Source: an uncultured Erysipelotrichaceae bacterium (lineage in GTDB: Bacteria > Bacillota_I > Bacilli_A > RF39 > UBA660). From it: a stretch of 32,698 nucleotides of DNA. The translations under genes and the position numbers were made by a program. This document shows positions 24,053 to 32,262 of this stretch, piece by piece (the first letter of the stretch is position 1; every line of letters begins with the position of its first letter). The notes beneath the pieces were generated by a model. That model was not told the DNA's origin, searched no databases, and worked only from the letters and a program-made list of their open reading frames with translations. The stretch lies in NCBI GenBank assembly GCA_902784095.1, contig CACZTK010000014.1, positions 1-32,698 of the forward strand, given 5' to 3'.

Positions 24053-24065
24053 CATTAGTAATGAG
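24051..24065. repeat. 7-bp palindrome at the rpsU transcription start
   Basis: CTCATTA and TAATGAG are exact inverted copies around one base, overlapping the -10 end and the expected start site. It could be a repressor site, or chance in AT-rich DNA. Confidence 0.4.
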
Positions 24066-24084
24066 AGCGAAGGGAGGGAAAAAT

Positions 24085-24285
24085 ATGGCAACTCAAGTAA
24101 CTGTAAAAAATGGTAACCTAGATATGGCTTTAAGAAAATTTAAGCAAAAAGTAGCTAGAGATGGAGTCCCTTCAGAGTGTAAAAAAAGAGAATGTTATGA
24201 TAAACCAGGAGTAAGAAGAAGAAACGCTAAAAAAGAAGGAATTAAGAATTCTAGAAAAAGAAATCGTGCAAATAGAGACAACTAG
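24085..24285 (+). CDS. rpsU: 30S ribosomal protein S21
   Basis: A 66-residue, lysine/arginine-rich small-subunit protein. Family features are VKNGNLDMALRKFKQKV, a K-R-E-C-Y-D-K-P segment (canonical R-E-x-Y-E-K-P) and a basic tail. AGGGAGGG at 24071-24078 selects the ATG at 24085; the in-frame ATG at 24034 lies within the promoter and is rejected. It is a single-gene unit with its own promoter and terminator. Confidence 0.95.
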   Translation: MATQVTVKNGNLDMALRKFKQKVARDGVPSECKKRECYDKPGVRRRNAKKEGIKNSRKRNRANRDN

Positions 24286-24297
24286 TCTCTATTTTTT
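24270..24297 (+). terminator. rpsU terminator
   Basis: A 10-bp stem AAATAGAGAC / GTCTCTATTT with a 5-base loop, then T. The stop codon lies in the loop and stem. Confidence 0.88.
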
Positions 24298-24298
24298 A

Positions 24299-24327
24299 TT
24301 GAAAAATTCTTCATTTTGTGGTATAAT
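24299..24327 (+). promoter_or_regulatory. Promoter of the TPR gene
   Basis: TTGAAA (24299-24304), 17 bases, consensus TATAAT (24322-24327) with TGG before it, i.e. also an extended -10. The -35 starts at the tail of the rpsU terminator. Confidence 0.78.
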
Positions 24328-24357
24328 ATGTGCTATTAACAAAGGGGCGACAAAAAT

Positions 24358-25968
24358 ATGACAAGAGAGTATATTAGACCTAGAGAAATGACAAAAACCA
24401 GGAAAAAGTATATAGGTGATATGAATTTTAAGATTTCAAAGTCTAAGAGGATAAATAGTATTAAAGAATTGATAGCTAAAAAACAGTATTCTAAAGCTTT
24501 AACTGAAATAGAAGATTACTTAGAAAAATATCCAAATGATTCATATGGATTATTTCAGCGTGGATGTTTATATGACGAGATTGGAGAAAAACAACTTGCA
24601 AAAGAAGACTTTCAATACATTATTGATAATAAATTAGAAAGTATTCATAGTTCAATGTTTAAACTTGCTATGATGGAATATGAAGAGGGAAATTATAAAA
24701 AAGCAGTAAAACTTCTTATTGAGAATATTGAAACAAGTAATTATCCAGAAATATACTCGATTATTAGGCTTACAGATATTTATTTACAACGTGGAGAAAA
24801 ACAAAAAGCACTTGATACACTATGTAAATATGGTGATATGAATAATGATGAAATTATTATTCAATATGTAATTGTGCTTAATTCACTTCAACAAAGAGAC
24901 TCAGCTTATGAAATTTTAGTTTCCCATAATTATAGCAAAGAAAACTATGCAAAATATTATTGGTCTAAAGCATCAATTGAAGCAAATATAGATATGCCAG
25001 AACAAACCCTTAAAACGTTAGAAGAAGGAGAACCATATTTTACTAATAAAGATAGAACTGATTATATAAAGGCAGTTGCTCTTTATAGATTAAATAGATA
25101 TGAAGAGGCTATTGATACGCTTAATTTAATAGTTACAAGAACTAGTTCAGAATTTGCTGAAAAAGCATATTATATGTTGGGTGAAATATATAATTCTCAG
25201 CAAAAATATGAAGAAGCAATTAAAAGTCACTTAATGACAATAGAATATCAAAGTACTCCTGTTTATAGAGGCTATTACAATGCTGCTAAAACTTATACAT
25301 TAATGGGTGATTATGACAAGGGAAAAGAGTATTATTTTAAGTGTATTGGTAATAGTATTAATAAGCAAATAGTCGCATCTTCATACTTAGGAATCTGTTT
25401 TTTAGAATATAGAAAAGGAAATATTGAGTCACTAAGAAATTATATATCTAAAATTAATGCTGATATTTTAGAAGTATCTGATGTAAGTGGATATAGTTTT
25501 TTGAAATCATATCTAGATCGTATTGATGGTATTATTCATAAATGTCCTACTTATACTTATCAACAAACATATGACTATAACTTAGAAAGATTAGTTAATC
25601 ATATTGATAAAGATCATGGGTATTTTGGTAAAGCAGCACGATTTAATGATGAGATAGATCTTAATGAATTAGTTTTATCTATTCCTGAACTATTAGATAG
25701 GAGTACTTTAGTTAGAAATTATGATTTTGATTACTATTTGTTAAGATATGATGATATTGGATTTATTGGAGAAAGAAAAGTTGATTATCTAGAAATGGTT
25801 GTTATTCCTAATACCAAAAATGTTCTTACGATGTATCCTACTAATTCAGTAATCCAAGAAAAAAATGATAAAGAATATGAACAAATAGATAAAAAAATAG
25901 GAAGACAAAAACAAAAATCTATGATAGAAAAATTTAATCAGAGGTATGGAAAGAAAAGTGAAAATTAA
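24358..25968 (+). CDS. Tetratricopeptide-repeat protein with unassigned C-terminal domain
   Basis: A 536-residue soluble protein. After a basic N-terminus, residues about 35-370 contain about nine TPR-like helical pairs (for example QYSKALTEIEDYLEKYPND, NYKKAVKLLIE, RYEEAIDTLN, KYEEAIKSH, DYDKGKEYYFKC). TPR arrays mediate protein contacts. The last about 150 residues (from about 385) form a different domain rich in Y, D and L (NLERLVNHIDKDHGYFGKAA; FDYYLLRYDD) that I do not recognise. AAAGGGGCG precedes the ATG. It has its own promoter and terminator, and neighbours give no hint of function. Confidence 0.8.
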   Translation: MTREYIRPREMTKTRKKYIGDMNFKISKSKRINSIKELIAKKQYSKALTEIEDYLEKYPNDSYGLFQRGCLYDEIGEKQLAKEDFQYIIDNKLESIHSSMFKLAMMEYEEGNYKKAVKLLIENIETSNYPEIYSIIRLTDIYLQRGEKQKALDTLCKYGDMNNDEIIIQYVIVLNSLQQRDSAYEILVSHNYSKENYAKYYWSKASIEANIDMPEQTLKTLEEGEPYFTNKDRTDYIKAVALYRLNRYEEAIDTLNLIVTRTSSEFAEKAYYMLGEIYNSQQKYEEAIKSHLMTIEYQSTPVYRGYYNAAKTYTLMGDYDKGKEYYFKCIGNSINKQIVASSYLGICFLEYRKGNIESLRNYISKINADILEVSDVSGYSFLKSYLDRIDGIIHKCPTYTYQQTYDYNLERLVNHIDKDHGYFGKAARFNDEIDLNELVLSIPELLDRSTLVRNYDFDYYLLRYDDIGFIGERKVDYLEMVVIPNTKNVLTMYPTNSVIQEKNDKEYEQIDKKIGRQKQKSMIEKFNQRYGKKSEN

Positions 25969-25980
25969 TTCACTTTTTTT
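25954..25980 (+). terminator. Terminator after the TPR gene
   Basis: AAAAGTGAA and TTCACTTTT form a 9-bp stem with a 6-base loop, running into seven T. The stop codon is in the loop. Confidence 0.86.
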
Positions 25981-26035
25981 CTTTGTCAATTATATGTAAA
26001 GTATTGATTTATATAAGTTTTTTTTAATTTTTTGA

Positions 26036-26064
26036 TTTACAAATTTAATAATAAATAGTATCAT
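26036..26064 (+). promoter_or_regulatory. mraZ / dcw promoter
   Basis: TTTACA (26036-26041), 17 bases, TATCAT (26059-26064). The expected start is near 26071, immediately before the three GTGG boxes. Confidence 0.6.
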
Positions 26065-26074
26065 AAAATTAACA

Positions 26075-26099
26075 GTGGTTGATTGTGGTAGAAAGTGGG
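26075..26099 (+). promoter_or_regulatory. Three GTGG direct repeats, probable MraZ operator
   Basis: GTGGT at 26075, GTGGT at 26085 and GTGGG at 26095 recur with an exact 10-base period. MraZ proteins are known to bind GTGG/TGGG-type direct repeats, with similar spacing, upstream of their own gene. The third box merges with the ribosome site, so binding could hinder both polymerase escape and initiation. Confidence 0.78.
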
Positions 26100-26106
26100 G
26101 GATTTT

Positions 26107-26544
26107 ATGTTTATGGGAGAATATCATCATAGTATTGATGATAAGAACAGATTAATAATTCCTGCTAAATTTAGAGAAGAACTAGGTAATAGTTTTATAA
26201 TTACTCGTGGTATTGAAAACTGTTTATTTGTTTATTCTCTAAGTGATTGGGAAAAAATTGTTAAAAAACTTGAATCCTTACCTTTTACTAAAAAGGATGC
26301 TAGAAACTTTACTCGTTTCTTCATGTCAGGCGCTGTTGATGCAGAAATTGATAAGCAAGGCCGTAGTGGCCTTTCACAAGCACTTGTAGATTATGCAAAA
26401 ATTGAAAAAGAATGTGTAATAATTGGTGCTGGCAATCGTCTTGAAATTTGGTCAAAACAAGAATGGGATAACTTCTTCAATTCTGCAAAAGATAATATGT
26501 CCGATATAGCTGAAAATTTATTCGAGGGAACTTTAGATTTATAA
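26107..26544 (+). CDS. mraZ: Transcriptional regulator MraZ
   Basis: Ring-forming AbrB-like DNA-binding protein that represses the division/cell-wall operon it heads. Two SpoVT-AbrB repeats are visible: [23 protein letters not shown] with [14 protein letters not shown], and the second starting [27 protein letters not shown] links them. The B. subtilis protein also starts M-F-M-G-E-Y, which supports the ATG at 26107; the in-frame GTG at 26095 is part of an operator repeat. Length is 145 residues. The stop overlaps the rsmH start (TAATG). Confidence 0.96.
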   Translation: MFMGEYHHSIDDKNRLIIPAKFREELGNSFIITRGIENCLFVYSLSDWEKIVKKLESLPFTKKDARNFTRFFMSGAVDAEIDKQGRSGLSQALVDYAKIEKECVIIGAGNRLEIWSKQEWDNFFNSAKDNMSDIAENLFEGTLDL

Positions 26545-27467
26545 TGCATATCAGTGTTTTACTTGAAGAAGCTGTAGATGCTTTAAATCTTAAAGAAAAT
26601 AGTGTTGTAGTTGATGCAACTTTAGGTTATGCGGGACATAGTAGTAAAATTTTAAAAAGAATAAAAAAAGGGGCATTATTCGCCTTTGACCAAGATAGTG
26701 AAGCAATTAAGTATAGTACTGATAGATTAAACTCTATTGGTACTAACTTCACTATCATTAAGAGTAATTTTGTTTATCTAAAAGAAAAACTAAATGATTT
26801 AGGAATTGAAAAAGTCGATGCTGTTTTATTCGATTTAGGAGTTTCTTCGCCTCAACTTGACGAAGCAGAACGAGGTTTCAGTTATCACAATGATGCTAGA
26901 CTTGATATGAGAATGGATACTTCACAAAAGTTATCTGCTTATGAAGTTGTTAATGATTATTCAAAAGAGGAACTTGCTAGAATATTTAATGAATATGGTG
27001 AAAGTAAGTTTGCAAGAAATATTGCAAAAAAAATAGTAGAGTATCGTGAAAATAAGAATATTGAAACTACTTTAGAATTAACAGAAATAATTAAAACAGC
27101 AGTACCAATGAAATTTAGAATAGATAAACATCCTGCTAAACAAATATTTCAAGCAATTAGAATTGAAGTTAATAAAGAATTAGATGTTATTGAACCTGCA
27201 CTTAACTCTGCTCTTGAGATGTTAAATGTTGGAGGAAGAGTAGCAGTAATTACATTTCATTCTTTAGAAGATAGAATAGTTAAACATTTATTTAAAGAAA
27301 AATGTGAAGTTGATTCAAAACTAAGAGGACTTCCAAATATACCTGATGAATATTTACCTGATTTTAAATTGGTTAATAATAAAGCAATTCTTCCAAGCAA
27401 AGAAGAATTAGAAAATAATAATCGTGCACATAGTGCAAAATTGAGGGTTATAGAGAGAATAAAATAA
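26544..27467 (+). CDS. rsmH: 16S rRNA (cytosine1402-N4)-methyltransferase RsmH
   Basis: SAM-dependent enzyme that methylates N4 of C1402 in the 30S P site. The SAM loop is VDATLGYAGHS (canonical D-G-T-x-G-x-G-G-H); other motifs are FDQD, VLFDLGVSSPQLDEAERGFSY, LDMRMD, HPAKQIFQAIRIEVNKEL and ITFHSLEDRIVK. Its 307 residues are standard. The start overlaps the mraZ stop in TAATG with only a distant GAGGG, so translation is likely coupled. An AAGGAG follows for ftsL. Confidence 0.97.
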   Translation: MHISVLLEEAVDALNLKENSVVVDATLGYAGHSSKILKRIKKGALFAFDQDSEAIKYSTDRLNSIGTNFTIIKSNFVYLKEKLNDLGIEKVDAVLFDLGVSSPQLDEAERGFSYHNDARLDMRMDTSQKLSAYEVVNDYSKEELARIFNEYGESKFARNIAKKIVEYRENKNIETTLELTEIIKTAVPMKFRIDKHPAKQIFQAIRIEVNKELDVIEPALNSALEMLNVGGRVAVITFHSLEDRIVKHLFKEKCEVDSKLRGLPNIPDEYLPDFKLVNNKAILPSKEELENNNRAHSAKLRVIERIK

Positions 27468-27481
27468 AGGAGATAGATATT

Positions 27482-27781
27482 ATGAAAAAGAATAAAAAGA
27501 AAGCAAAAATTAGTAAAAGTGAAAAATTTATTTATACTATTGCTATATTTTTGTTATTGGCATCTCCAATATCTATAGTTTTTTCTAAGGCTACTTTGGC
27601 AAAAGTTAATTTTGAAGTAGAACAAGCTAAGAAAGAAATATCTAAGCAAGAAAAGACAAATGAAAGTCTTTCTATGACAATTGATCAACTAGCATCTCTT
27701 ACAAAAATTCAAGAGGTTGCAGGAGAACAAGGATTGAGTTATAATAATAATAACATTAGGACAATTAAAGAAACTAATTAA
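27482..27781 (+). CDS. ftsL: Cell-division protein FtsL
   Basis: A 99-residue bitopic divisome protein: very basic cytoplasmic start, one membrane helix (about residues 17-35), then an extracellular helix suited to a coiled coil (VNFEVEQAKKEISKQEKTNE, residues about 43-62). The call rests on topology and on position between rsmH and the division PBP, since FtsL sequences are poorly conserved. AAGGAG precedes the ATG. Confidence 0.85.
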   Translation: MKKNKKKAKISKSEKFIYTIAIFLLLASPISIVFSKATLAKVNFEVEQAKKEISKQEKTNESLSMTIDQLASLTKIQEVAGEQGLSYNNNNIRTIKETN

Positions 27782-27793
27782 GGACGTGATATT

Positions 27794-29935
27794 ATGGGAA
27801 AGAAAAAGAAGACACGCAACAAAGTTAAATACAGTAAGTTAGTCGTTTTTCTTTCTCTTTTTTTGTTTGGTATTATGATTGCAAGAGTAATATATCTAGC
27901 AACTGCTGAAGAAATAGAAGGAGTTAATATTCAAAAATTAGCTAGCAAAAGAACAACTAGAACAGAAACATTAAAAGCAAAAAGAGGTACAATTTACTCT
28001 AAAGATAATGAGGCTCTTGCTTTAAATGTAGCATCATATAAACTAATTGCTTATCTTGATCCAAAAAGAACAGAAAGAAAAGATAACCCACAACATGTAG
28101 TTGATAAAGAAAAAACTGCAGAAGCTCTTGCACCAATACTTGGAATGGAAAAAGATGAAATTTTAAAATATTTAAGTAAAGAAAACGTATATCAAACTGA
28201 ATTTGGTTCAAAAGGAAAAAATTTGACAGAATTAGATAAAAAGAAAATAGAAGATTTAGAACTACCGGGGTTAGACTTTATAGAAAGTTATAAAAGATAT
28301 TATCCTAAAGGACAATTCTTATCTTATACTATAGGTTATGCTAAGAATAATGAAGATGAAGATACTATAGAAGGTGAGATGGGAATTGAAAAATATTATG
28401 ATAAATTATTAAAAGGAAAAGATGGATATGTAACATATCAAAAAGATTTAAAAGGTTATAAGATTGCTGATACTAAAGAAATGAGAGAAGAGGCAATTGA
28501 GGGAAAAGACATCTATTTAACAGTTGATAGTAATATTCAATTTTTTATAGAACAAGCTTTAAATAATGCAAAAAAGGATTATGGATTTGAATGGTTTACC
28601 ATGGTAGTTGCAGATGCTAAAACAGGGGCAATTTTAGGGCTTTCTCAATCACCATCATTTGATCCTAATTTAAGAAATATGGAAAACTATTTAGACTTGA
28701 CTGTAGCTTCTGCTTATGAACCAGGTTCAACTATGAAGACTTTTACTTATATGGCAGCCATGGAAAATGGTGTATATAATGGAGAGGAAACTTATAAATC
28801 TGGTACTTATGAAACATCAGATGGAACAGTTATTGGTGACTGGAATCGTAATGGTTGGGGAGTTATTTCATATGATAGGGGTTATGCTTTATCTAGTAAC
28901 GTTGGAGTTATCAATATTATAAGTAGACATATGAATTCAGCTATGTTAAGACAATATTTTAGAAAACTAGGATTTGGAACAAAAACAAGAATAGCTTTAC
29001 CAAATGAAGTTGCTGGTAGTCTAAACTTTAAATATGAAACAGAGATTTATAATGCTGGATTTGGACAAGGTATAACAACAACACCTCTTCAAAATATTCA
29101 AGCATTATCACCACTTACTAATGATGGAATGTTATTAAAACCATATATTGTAGATAAGATAGTAAATCCATCTACTAATGAAGTAGTTATGACTGGTAAA
29201 AAAGATGAAATAGAGAGAGTAGCGTCATCTGCCACTGTTCAAAAAATGATTTCTTTAATGGATGATACAGTAAATGGAATTGGTAATACTGGTAGTGGTT
29301 ATAGAATAGATAGTCATGAACTTATTGGAAAGACAGGAACCGCTCAGATAGCATCAGAAAAAGGTGGAGGATATTTAAGTGGTAAAAGTGATATCATTTC
29401 TTCATTTTCAGGAATATATCCAAAAAGTGATCCTCAAATAATTATATATGCATCAGTAAAAAGACCTAAAGAAGGTAGTCAAAAACCAATATCTAATGCT
29501 GTTAAAGAAGTTGTTTTAAATACAGGTAAGTATTTAGGCACAGAAAAAGAAAACTCTAAAGCTGATTTAGAAGAATATGAACTTCCTAATTTTATTAATA
29601 AAAGTGTTGATAAAGTAAAAACAAATCTTAATAGTAAAGGTATGAAATATGTAATACTTGGGAATGGTAATAAAGTAATTAAACAATTTCCAAAAAATAA
29701 GACAAAAGTTACCAATAAGGATACTATTTATATAGTTACAAATGATTCTAACTATAAAATACCTAATGTAGTTGGACTTTCTAGTAAAGAAGCTGAAAGT
29801 GTGTTAAAATTATTAAATGTAAAAGTAAAATTAGATGGTAGTGGTTATGTTATCAATCAAAGTATTGCTCCTGATACTGTTATAACTGATGGTATGGAAA
29901 TAACTTTGGCTCTTAATAAAAAATTTGAAAGTTAG
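27794..29935 (+). CDS. pbpB: Division-specific class B penicillin-binding protein (PBP2B/FtsI type) with two PASTA domains
   Basis: Septal peptidoglycan transpeptidase. One membrane anchor (about residues 16-36), a dimer domain with AKRGTIYSKD, and a transpeptidase domain with SxxK = S312-T-M-K315, SxN = S367-S-N369 and KTGT from K513. Two PASTA domains close the protein (about 593-650 and 653-710, the second starting IPNVVGL). Length is 713 residues, matching B. subtilis PbpB. Position after ftsL in the dcw cluster marks it as the division enzyme, unlike the lone PBP at 4262. An AGGACGTGA ribosome site precedes the ATG. The stop is 9 bases before the next gene. Confidence 0.95.
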   Translation: MGKKKKTRNKVKYSKLVVFLSLFLFGIMIARVIYLATAEEIEGVNIQKLASKRTTRTETLKAKRGTIYSKDNEALALNVASYKLIAYLDPKRTERKDNPQHVVDKEKTAEALAPILGMEKDEILKYLSKENVYQTEFGSKGKNLTELDKKKIEDLELPGLDFIESYKRYYPKGQFLSYTIGYAKNNEDEDTIEGEMGIEKYYDKLLKGKDGYVTYQKDLKGYKIADTKEMREEAIEGKDIYLTVDSNIQFFIEQALNNAKKDYGFEWFTMVVADAKTGAILGLSQSPSFDPNLRNMENYLDLTVASAYEPGSTMKTFTYMAAMENGVYNGEETYKSGTYETSDGTVIGDWNRNGWGVISYDRGYALSSNVGVINIISRHMNSAMLRQYFRKLGFGTKTRIALPNEVAGSLNFKYETEIYNAGFGQGITTTPLQNIQALSPLTNDGMLLKPYIVDKIVNPSTNEVVMTGKKDEIERVASSATVQKMISLMDDTVNGIGNTGSGYRIDSHELIGKTGTAQIASEKGGGYLSGKSDIISSFSGIYPKSDPQIIIYASVKRPKEGSQKPISNAVKEVVLNTGKYLGTEKENSKADLEEYELPNFINKSVDKVKTNLNSKGMKYVILGNGNKVIKQFPKNKTKVTNKDTIYIVTNDSNYKIPNVVGLSSKEAESVLKLLNVKVKLDGSGYVINQSIAPDTVITDGMEITLALNKKFES

Positions 29936-29944
29936 GTGAATAAT

Positions 29945-30487
29945 ATGGAAAATAAAAAAGTTATAGGAGTTATTATAGGCGCTTTAAGTGTAGTTGTAAT
30001 TGTACTTGTTGTTATGATGCTTAAAGGAAATAATAAAAGTGTTAATATAGAACTAAATACTAATTATAAATCATTAATAGGAATTAAGACTAAGTCAGAT
30101 ATCATTTTAGTTATAGATGATAAAGACAATGTAAGTAATATTTTATATTTGAATGATCAAAGTGCTAAGACATTTGCAAATCAAAAAATAGAAGGGAAAA
30201 ATTTGGAAAAAGCAATTGAATTAGTAGTAGATAAATTAAAGAATAATGATGAATTTAATGATGCTAGCAAATTAGTAATAACTAGATATGACGATAATGA
30301 TATATATATAAAAGTATTATCAGAATTAAATAAAGAGTTTGTAATTTATGGAGTAGACAATAAAATAGTAGAAGAATCTAGTACATTAGATTCAAAAATA
30401 ATGGAATTAAAAATAAGTGATTCATCATTTGGAATAGATAAGTTATATGAATATTCTAAAAAAATATTAAAAAACTATGAAAAATAA
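29945..30487 (+). CDS. Membrane protein with RsgI-like ectodomain (tentative)
   Basis: A 180-residue bitopic protein ending the dcw-head operon. A short basic N-terminus is followed by one membrane helix (about residues 7-27) and an extracellular domain. Its middle reads like the anti-sigma RsgI ectodomain: a strand with L-V-I-D-D-K, N-V-S-N-I-L-Y-L-N-D, then K-I-E-G-K-N-L-E-K-A-I-E-L-V. There the family has a strand, an N-x-D/E step and a K-G-K-x-L-x-E-A-I helix. No N-terminal anti-sigma domain is present and no sigma factor is adjacent. AGGTGA picks the ATG at 29945 over the GTG at 29936. mraY, normally next in dcw clusters, is missing here. Confidence 0.55.
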   Translation: MENKKVIGVIIGALSVVVIVLVVMMLKGNNKSVNIELNTNYKSLIGIKTKSDIILVIDDKDNVSNILYLNDQSAKTFANQKIEGKNLEKAIELVVDKLKNNDEFNDASKLVITRYDDNDIYIKVLSELNKEFVIYGVDNKIVEESSTLDSKIMELKISDSSFGIDKLYEYSKKILKNYEK

Positions 30488-30498
30488 AAATTAAATGG

Positions 30499-30526
30499 TA
30501 CTTACTATTAATAGTAAGTATTTTTT
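30499..30526 (+). terminator. Terminator of the dcw-head operon
   Basis: A perfect 22-bp palindrome (30499-30520, arms TACTTACTATT / AATAGTAAGTA) followed by TTTTTT. Confidence 0.87.
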
Positions 30527-30694
30527 ATTAGAGAAATTTTAAAAATTCAGTGAAAAATAGGATTAAAATTTAAAAATTGTTTATTTGCATATATTCAATC
30601 AATATGTTAGTATCTTTCCACAGTTATTAATTTTTTCGACATATTATGACTATAATTATAATAACTGAGAATACTATTATTAGGAGAGATAATT

Positions 30695-30829
30695 ATGTTA
30701 AATACAATTTTTATAATATTAGGAATATTTATAATTTCATTTGTTTTACTATTTGTTTTTTGTGCTTTAAGAATTGCTAGTATTTGTGATAATAATGAAT
30801 TTATATATACAAAATCACTTAAAAAATGA
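30695..30829 (+). CDS. 44-residue single-pass membrane peptide
   Basis: A small ORF with a strong AGGAGAG ribosome site 7 bases before its ATG and a TATAAT-rich stretch upstream (30651-30662). The product has one long hydrophobic helix (about residues 4-24), then C-A-L-R-I-A-S-I-C-D-N-N-E and a basic tail, ending in TGA. It starts what looks like the ruvA-PHP-ruvB operon, 25 bases before ruvA. I do not recognise a family; similar short helix-plus-C-A-L-R/K peptides occur in Firmicutes and their phages. Ribosome site, codon use and topology argue for a real gene. Confidence 0.65.
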   Translation: MLNTIFIILGIFIISFVLLFVFCALRIASICDNNEFIYTKSLKK

Positions 30830-30854
30830 TAGAATATTATTAGAAGGTGATAAG

Positions 30855-31415
30855 ATGTATAACTACATAATAGGAAAAGTAACAGAAATAGATTTTAATA
30901 GTATTACATTAGAAAATAATGGGATTGGTTATTTAGTATATGTAGCTAATCCGTATTCATTCGTTGAAGGTAATGATTATAAAGTATTTTTATATCAACA
31001 AATAAAGGAAGAAGATAACAGTTTATTTGGATTTCAAACAAAAGAAGAAAAAGATATATTTTTAAAACTAATAAGTGTAAAAGGACTAGGGTGTAAAATG
31101 GCTCTTCCAATACTTGCAGCTTCAACTCCTTCTGGAATAATTGATGCTATTGAAAGAGAAAATATTTTATATATAAAGAAATTTCCTAAGATTGGAGATA
31201 AATTAGCTAGACAAATCATTTTAGATTTAAAGGGCAAGCTTAATATGGAAATGAGTGATACTAATACCTCTAAGAATAATAATGATGAACTTATTGAAGT
31301 ATTAAAAGGACTTGGTTATAAAGATAAAGAAATTAAAAGTGTAGTAGGTCAAGTTGATTCAAAATTAGAAATAGAAGTTCAAGTAAAAGAAGCTTTAAAA
31401 CTTTTACTTAAATAA
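30855..31415 (+). CDS. ruvA: Holliday junction branch-migration protein RuvA
   Basis: Binds the four-way junction and recruits RuvB. The OB-fold N-terminus is MYNYIIGKVTEI with NGIGYLVYV, then LFGFQTKEEKDIFLKL, two helix-hairpin-helix motifs (SVKGLGCKMAL; FPKIGDKLARQIILDLKGK) and a C-terminal RuvB-binding domain (LIEVLKGLGYKDKEI). At 186 residues it is slightly short of the usual 190-205. AAGGTGA selects the ATG at 30855; upstream in-frame sequence belongs to the small membrane gene's region. No LexA box like that at 13316 was found upstream. Confidence 0.95.
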   Translation: MYNYIIGKVTEIDFNSITLENNGIGYLVYVANPYSFVEGNDYKVFLYQQIKEEDNSLFGFQTKEEKDIFLKLISVKGLGCKMALPILAASTPSGIIDAIERENILYIKKFPKIGDKLARQIILDLKGKLNMEMSDTNTSKNNNDELIEVLKGLGYKDKEIKSVVGQVDSKLEIEVQVKEALKLLLK

Positions 31416-31436
31416 TATTAGTTGGGGGTAAATGGT

Positions 31437-32258
31437 ATGAAAGATTGTCATGTCCATACAAATATAAGTCATGATGGGATATCATCAATTAGTGATTATT
31501 TAAAAATTTCTAATAATAAAGGGATTGATGAAATTACTTTTACTGAACATTATGATATTTATGATGGAATAAACACTGATTTAAAAACATTAGATATTGA
31601 TTATTATTTGAAAGAATACATGAAATATAAAAAGAGTTCTCCTATAAAAATAAACTTTGGTTTAGAAATAGGATTACAACCAGATAAGTTTTACAAGACT
31701 AATGATATGGTAATAAGATATCCATTTGACTATATTATTGGTTCTTCTCACATAACCTGTAAAAAAGATATCTCAAGCGATAAAAGTTTCTTTGATGGGT
31801 ATACAAGACATGATGCTTATATGAGATACTTTGAAGAAGTATTAGAAAATATTAAAACTTATGATATTGAGTTTGATGTATATGGGCATCTAGATTATAT
31901 AGTTAGATATGGTGAATATAAAGAAAAAGAAATTGATTATGATGAATTTAAAATAGTATTAGATGAAATCTTATTAAATTTAATTAAAAAGAATAAGGGG
32001 CTAGAAGTTAATACTTCTGGATATAGATATGGTTTAGGTAGTCCTCATCCTAATACTTATATTATTAAAAGATATAAAGAATTAGGTGGTAAAATTATTA
32101 CAATAGGTTCAGATGCTCATAAAACAAATGACTTAGGTTCCAATTTTAATGAGGCAATTGATATTTTAGAAAAGGTTGGTTATGATGAAGTTGCATTCTA
32201 TCATAAAAGAAAACCAGAATTTATAAAGATAAAAGAATTTAGAAGACAATGGAAGTGA
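31437..32258 (+). CDS. PHP-family phosphatase, histidinol-phosphatase (HisJ)-like
   Basis: A 273-residue metal-dependent phosphoesterase. PHP motifs: [45 protein letters not shown] and [14 protein letters not shown] supply the His/Asp/Glu ligands of the trinuclear site. The pattern fits HisJ-type histidinol-phosphate phosphatases, but no other histidine gene is present and the gene lies between ruvA and ruvB. A different small phosphate ester, or a nucleotide-related role, is therefore possible. GGGGGT precedes the ATG at 31437; the in-frame TTG at 31422 is less likely. ruvB starts 4 bases after the TGA stop. Confidence 0.85.
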   Translation: MKDCHVHTNISHDGISSISDYLKISNNKGIDEITFTEHYDIYDGINTDLKTLDIDYYLKEYMKYKKSSPIKINFGLEIGLQPDKFYKTNDMVIRYPFDYIIGSSHITCKKDISSDKSFFDGYTRHDAYMRYFEEVLENIKTYDIEFDVYGHLDYIVRYGEYKEKEIDYDEFKIVLDEILLNLIKKNKGLEVNTSGYRYGLGSPHPNTYIIKRYKELGGKIITIGSDAHKTNDLGSNFNEAIDILEKVGYDEVAFYHKRKPEFIKIKEFRRQWK

Positions 32259-32262
32259 TACA

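Noticed and set aside
23975-24084. Search for an immunity gene or terminator after peptide 2
   Set aside because: No ORF with a ribosome site and no stem-loop with a T-run is present; only the rpsU promoter.
30614-30622. Possible DnaA box (CTTTCCACA)
   Set aside because: Only 7 of 9 positions match TTATCCACA and it is a single copy; no cluster, dnaA or dnaN nearby suggests an origin.
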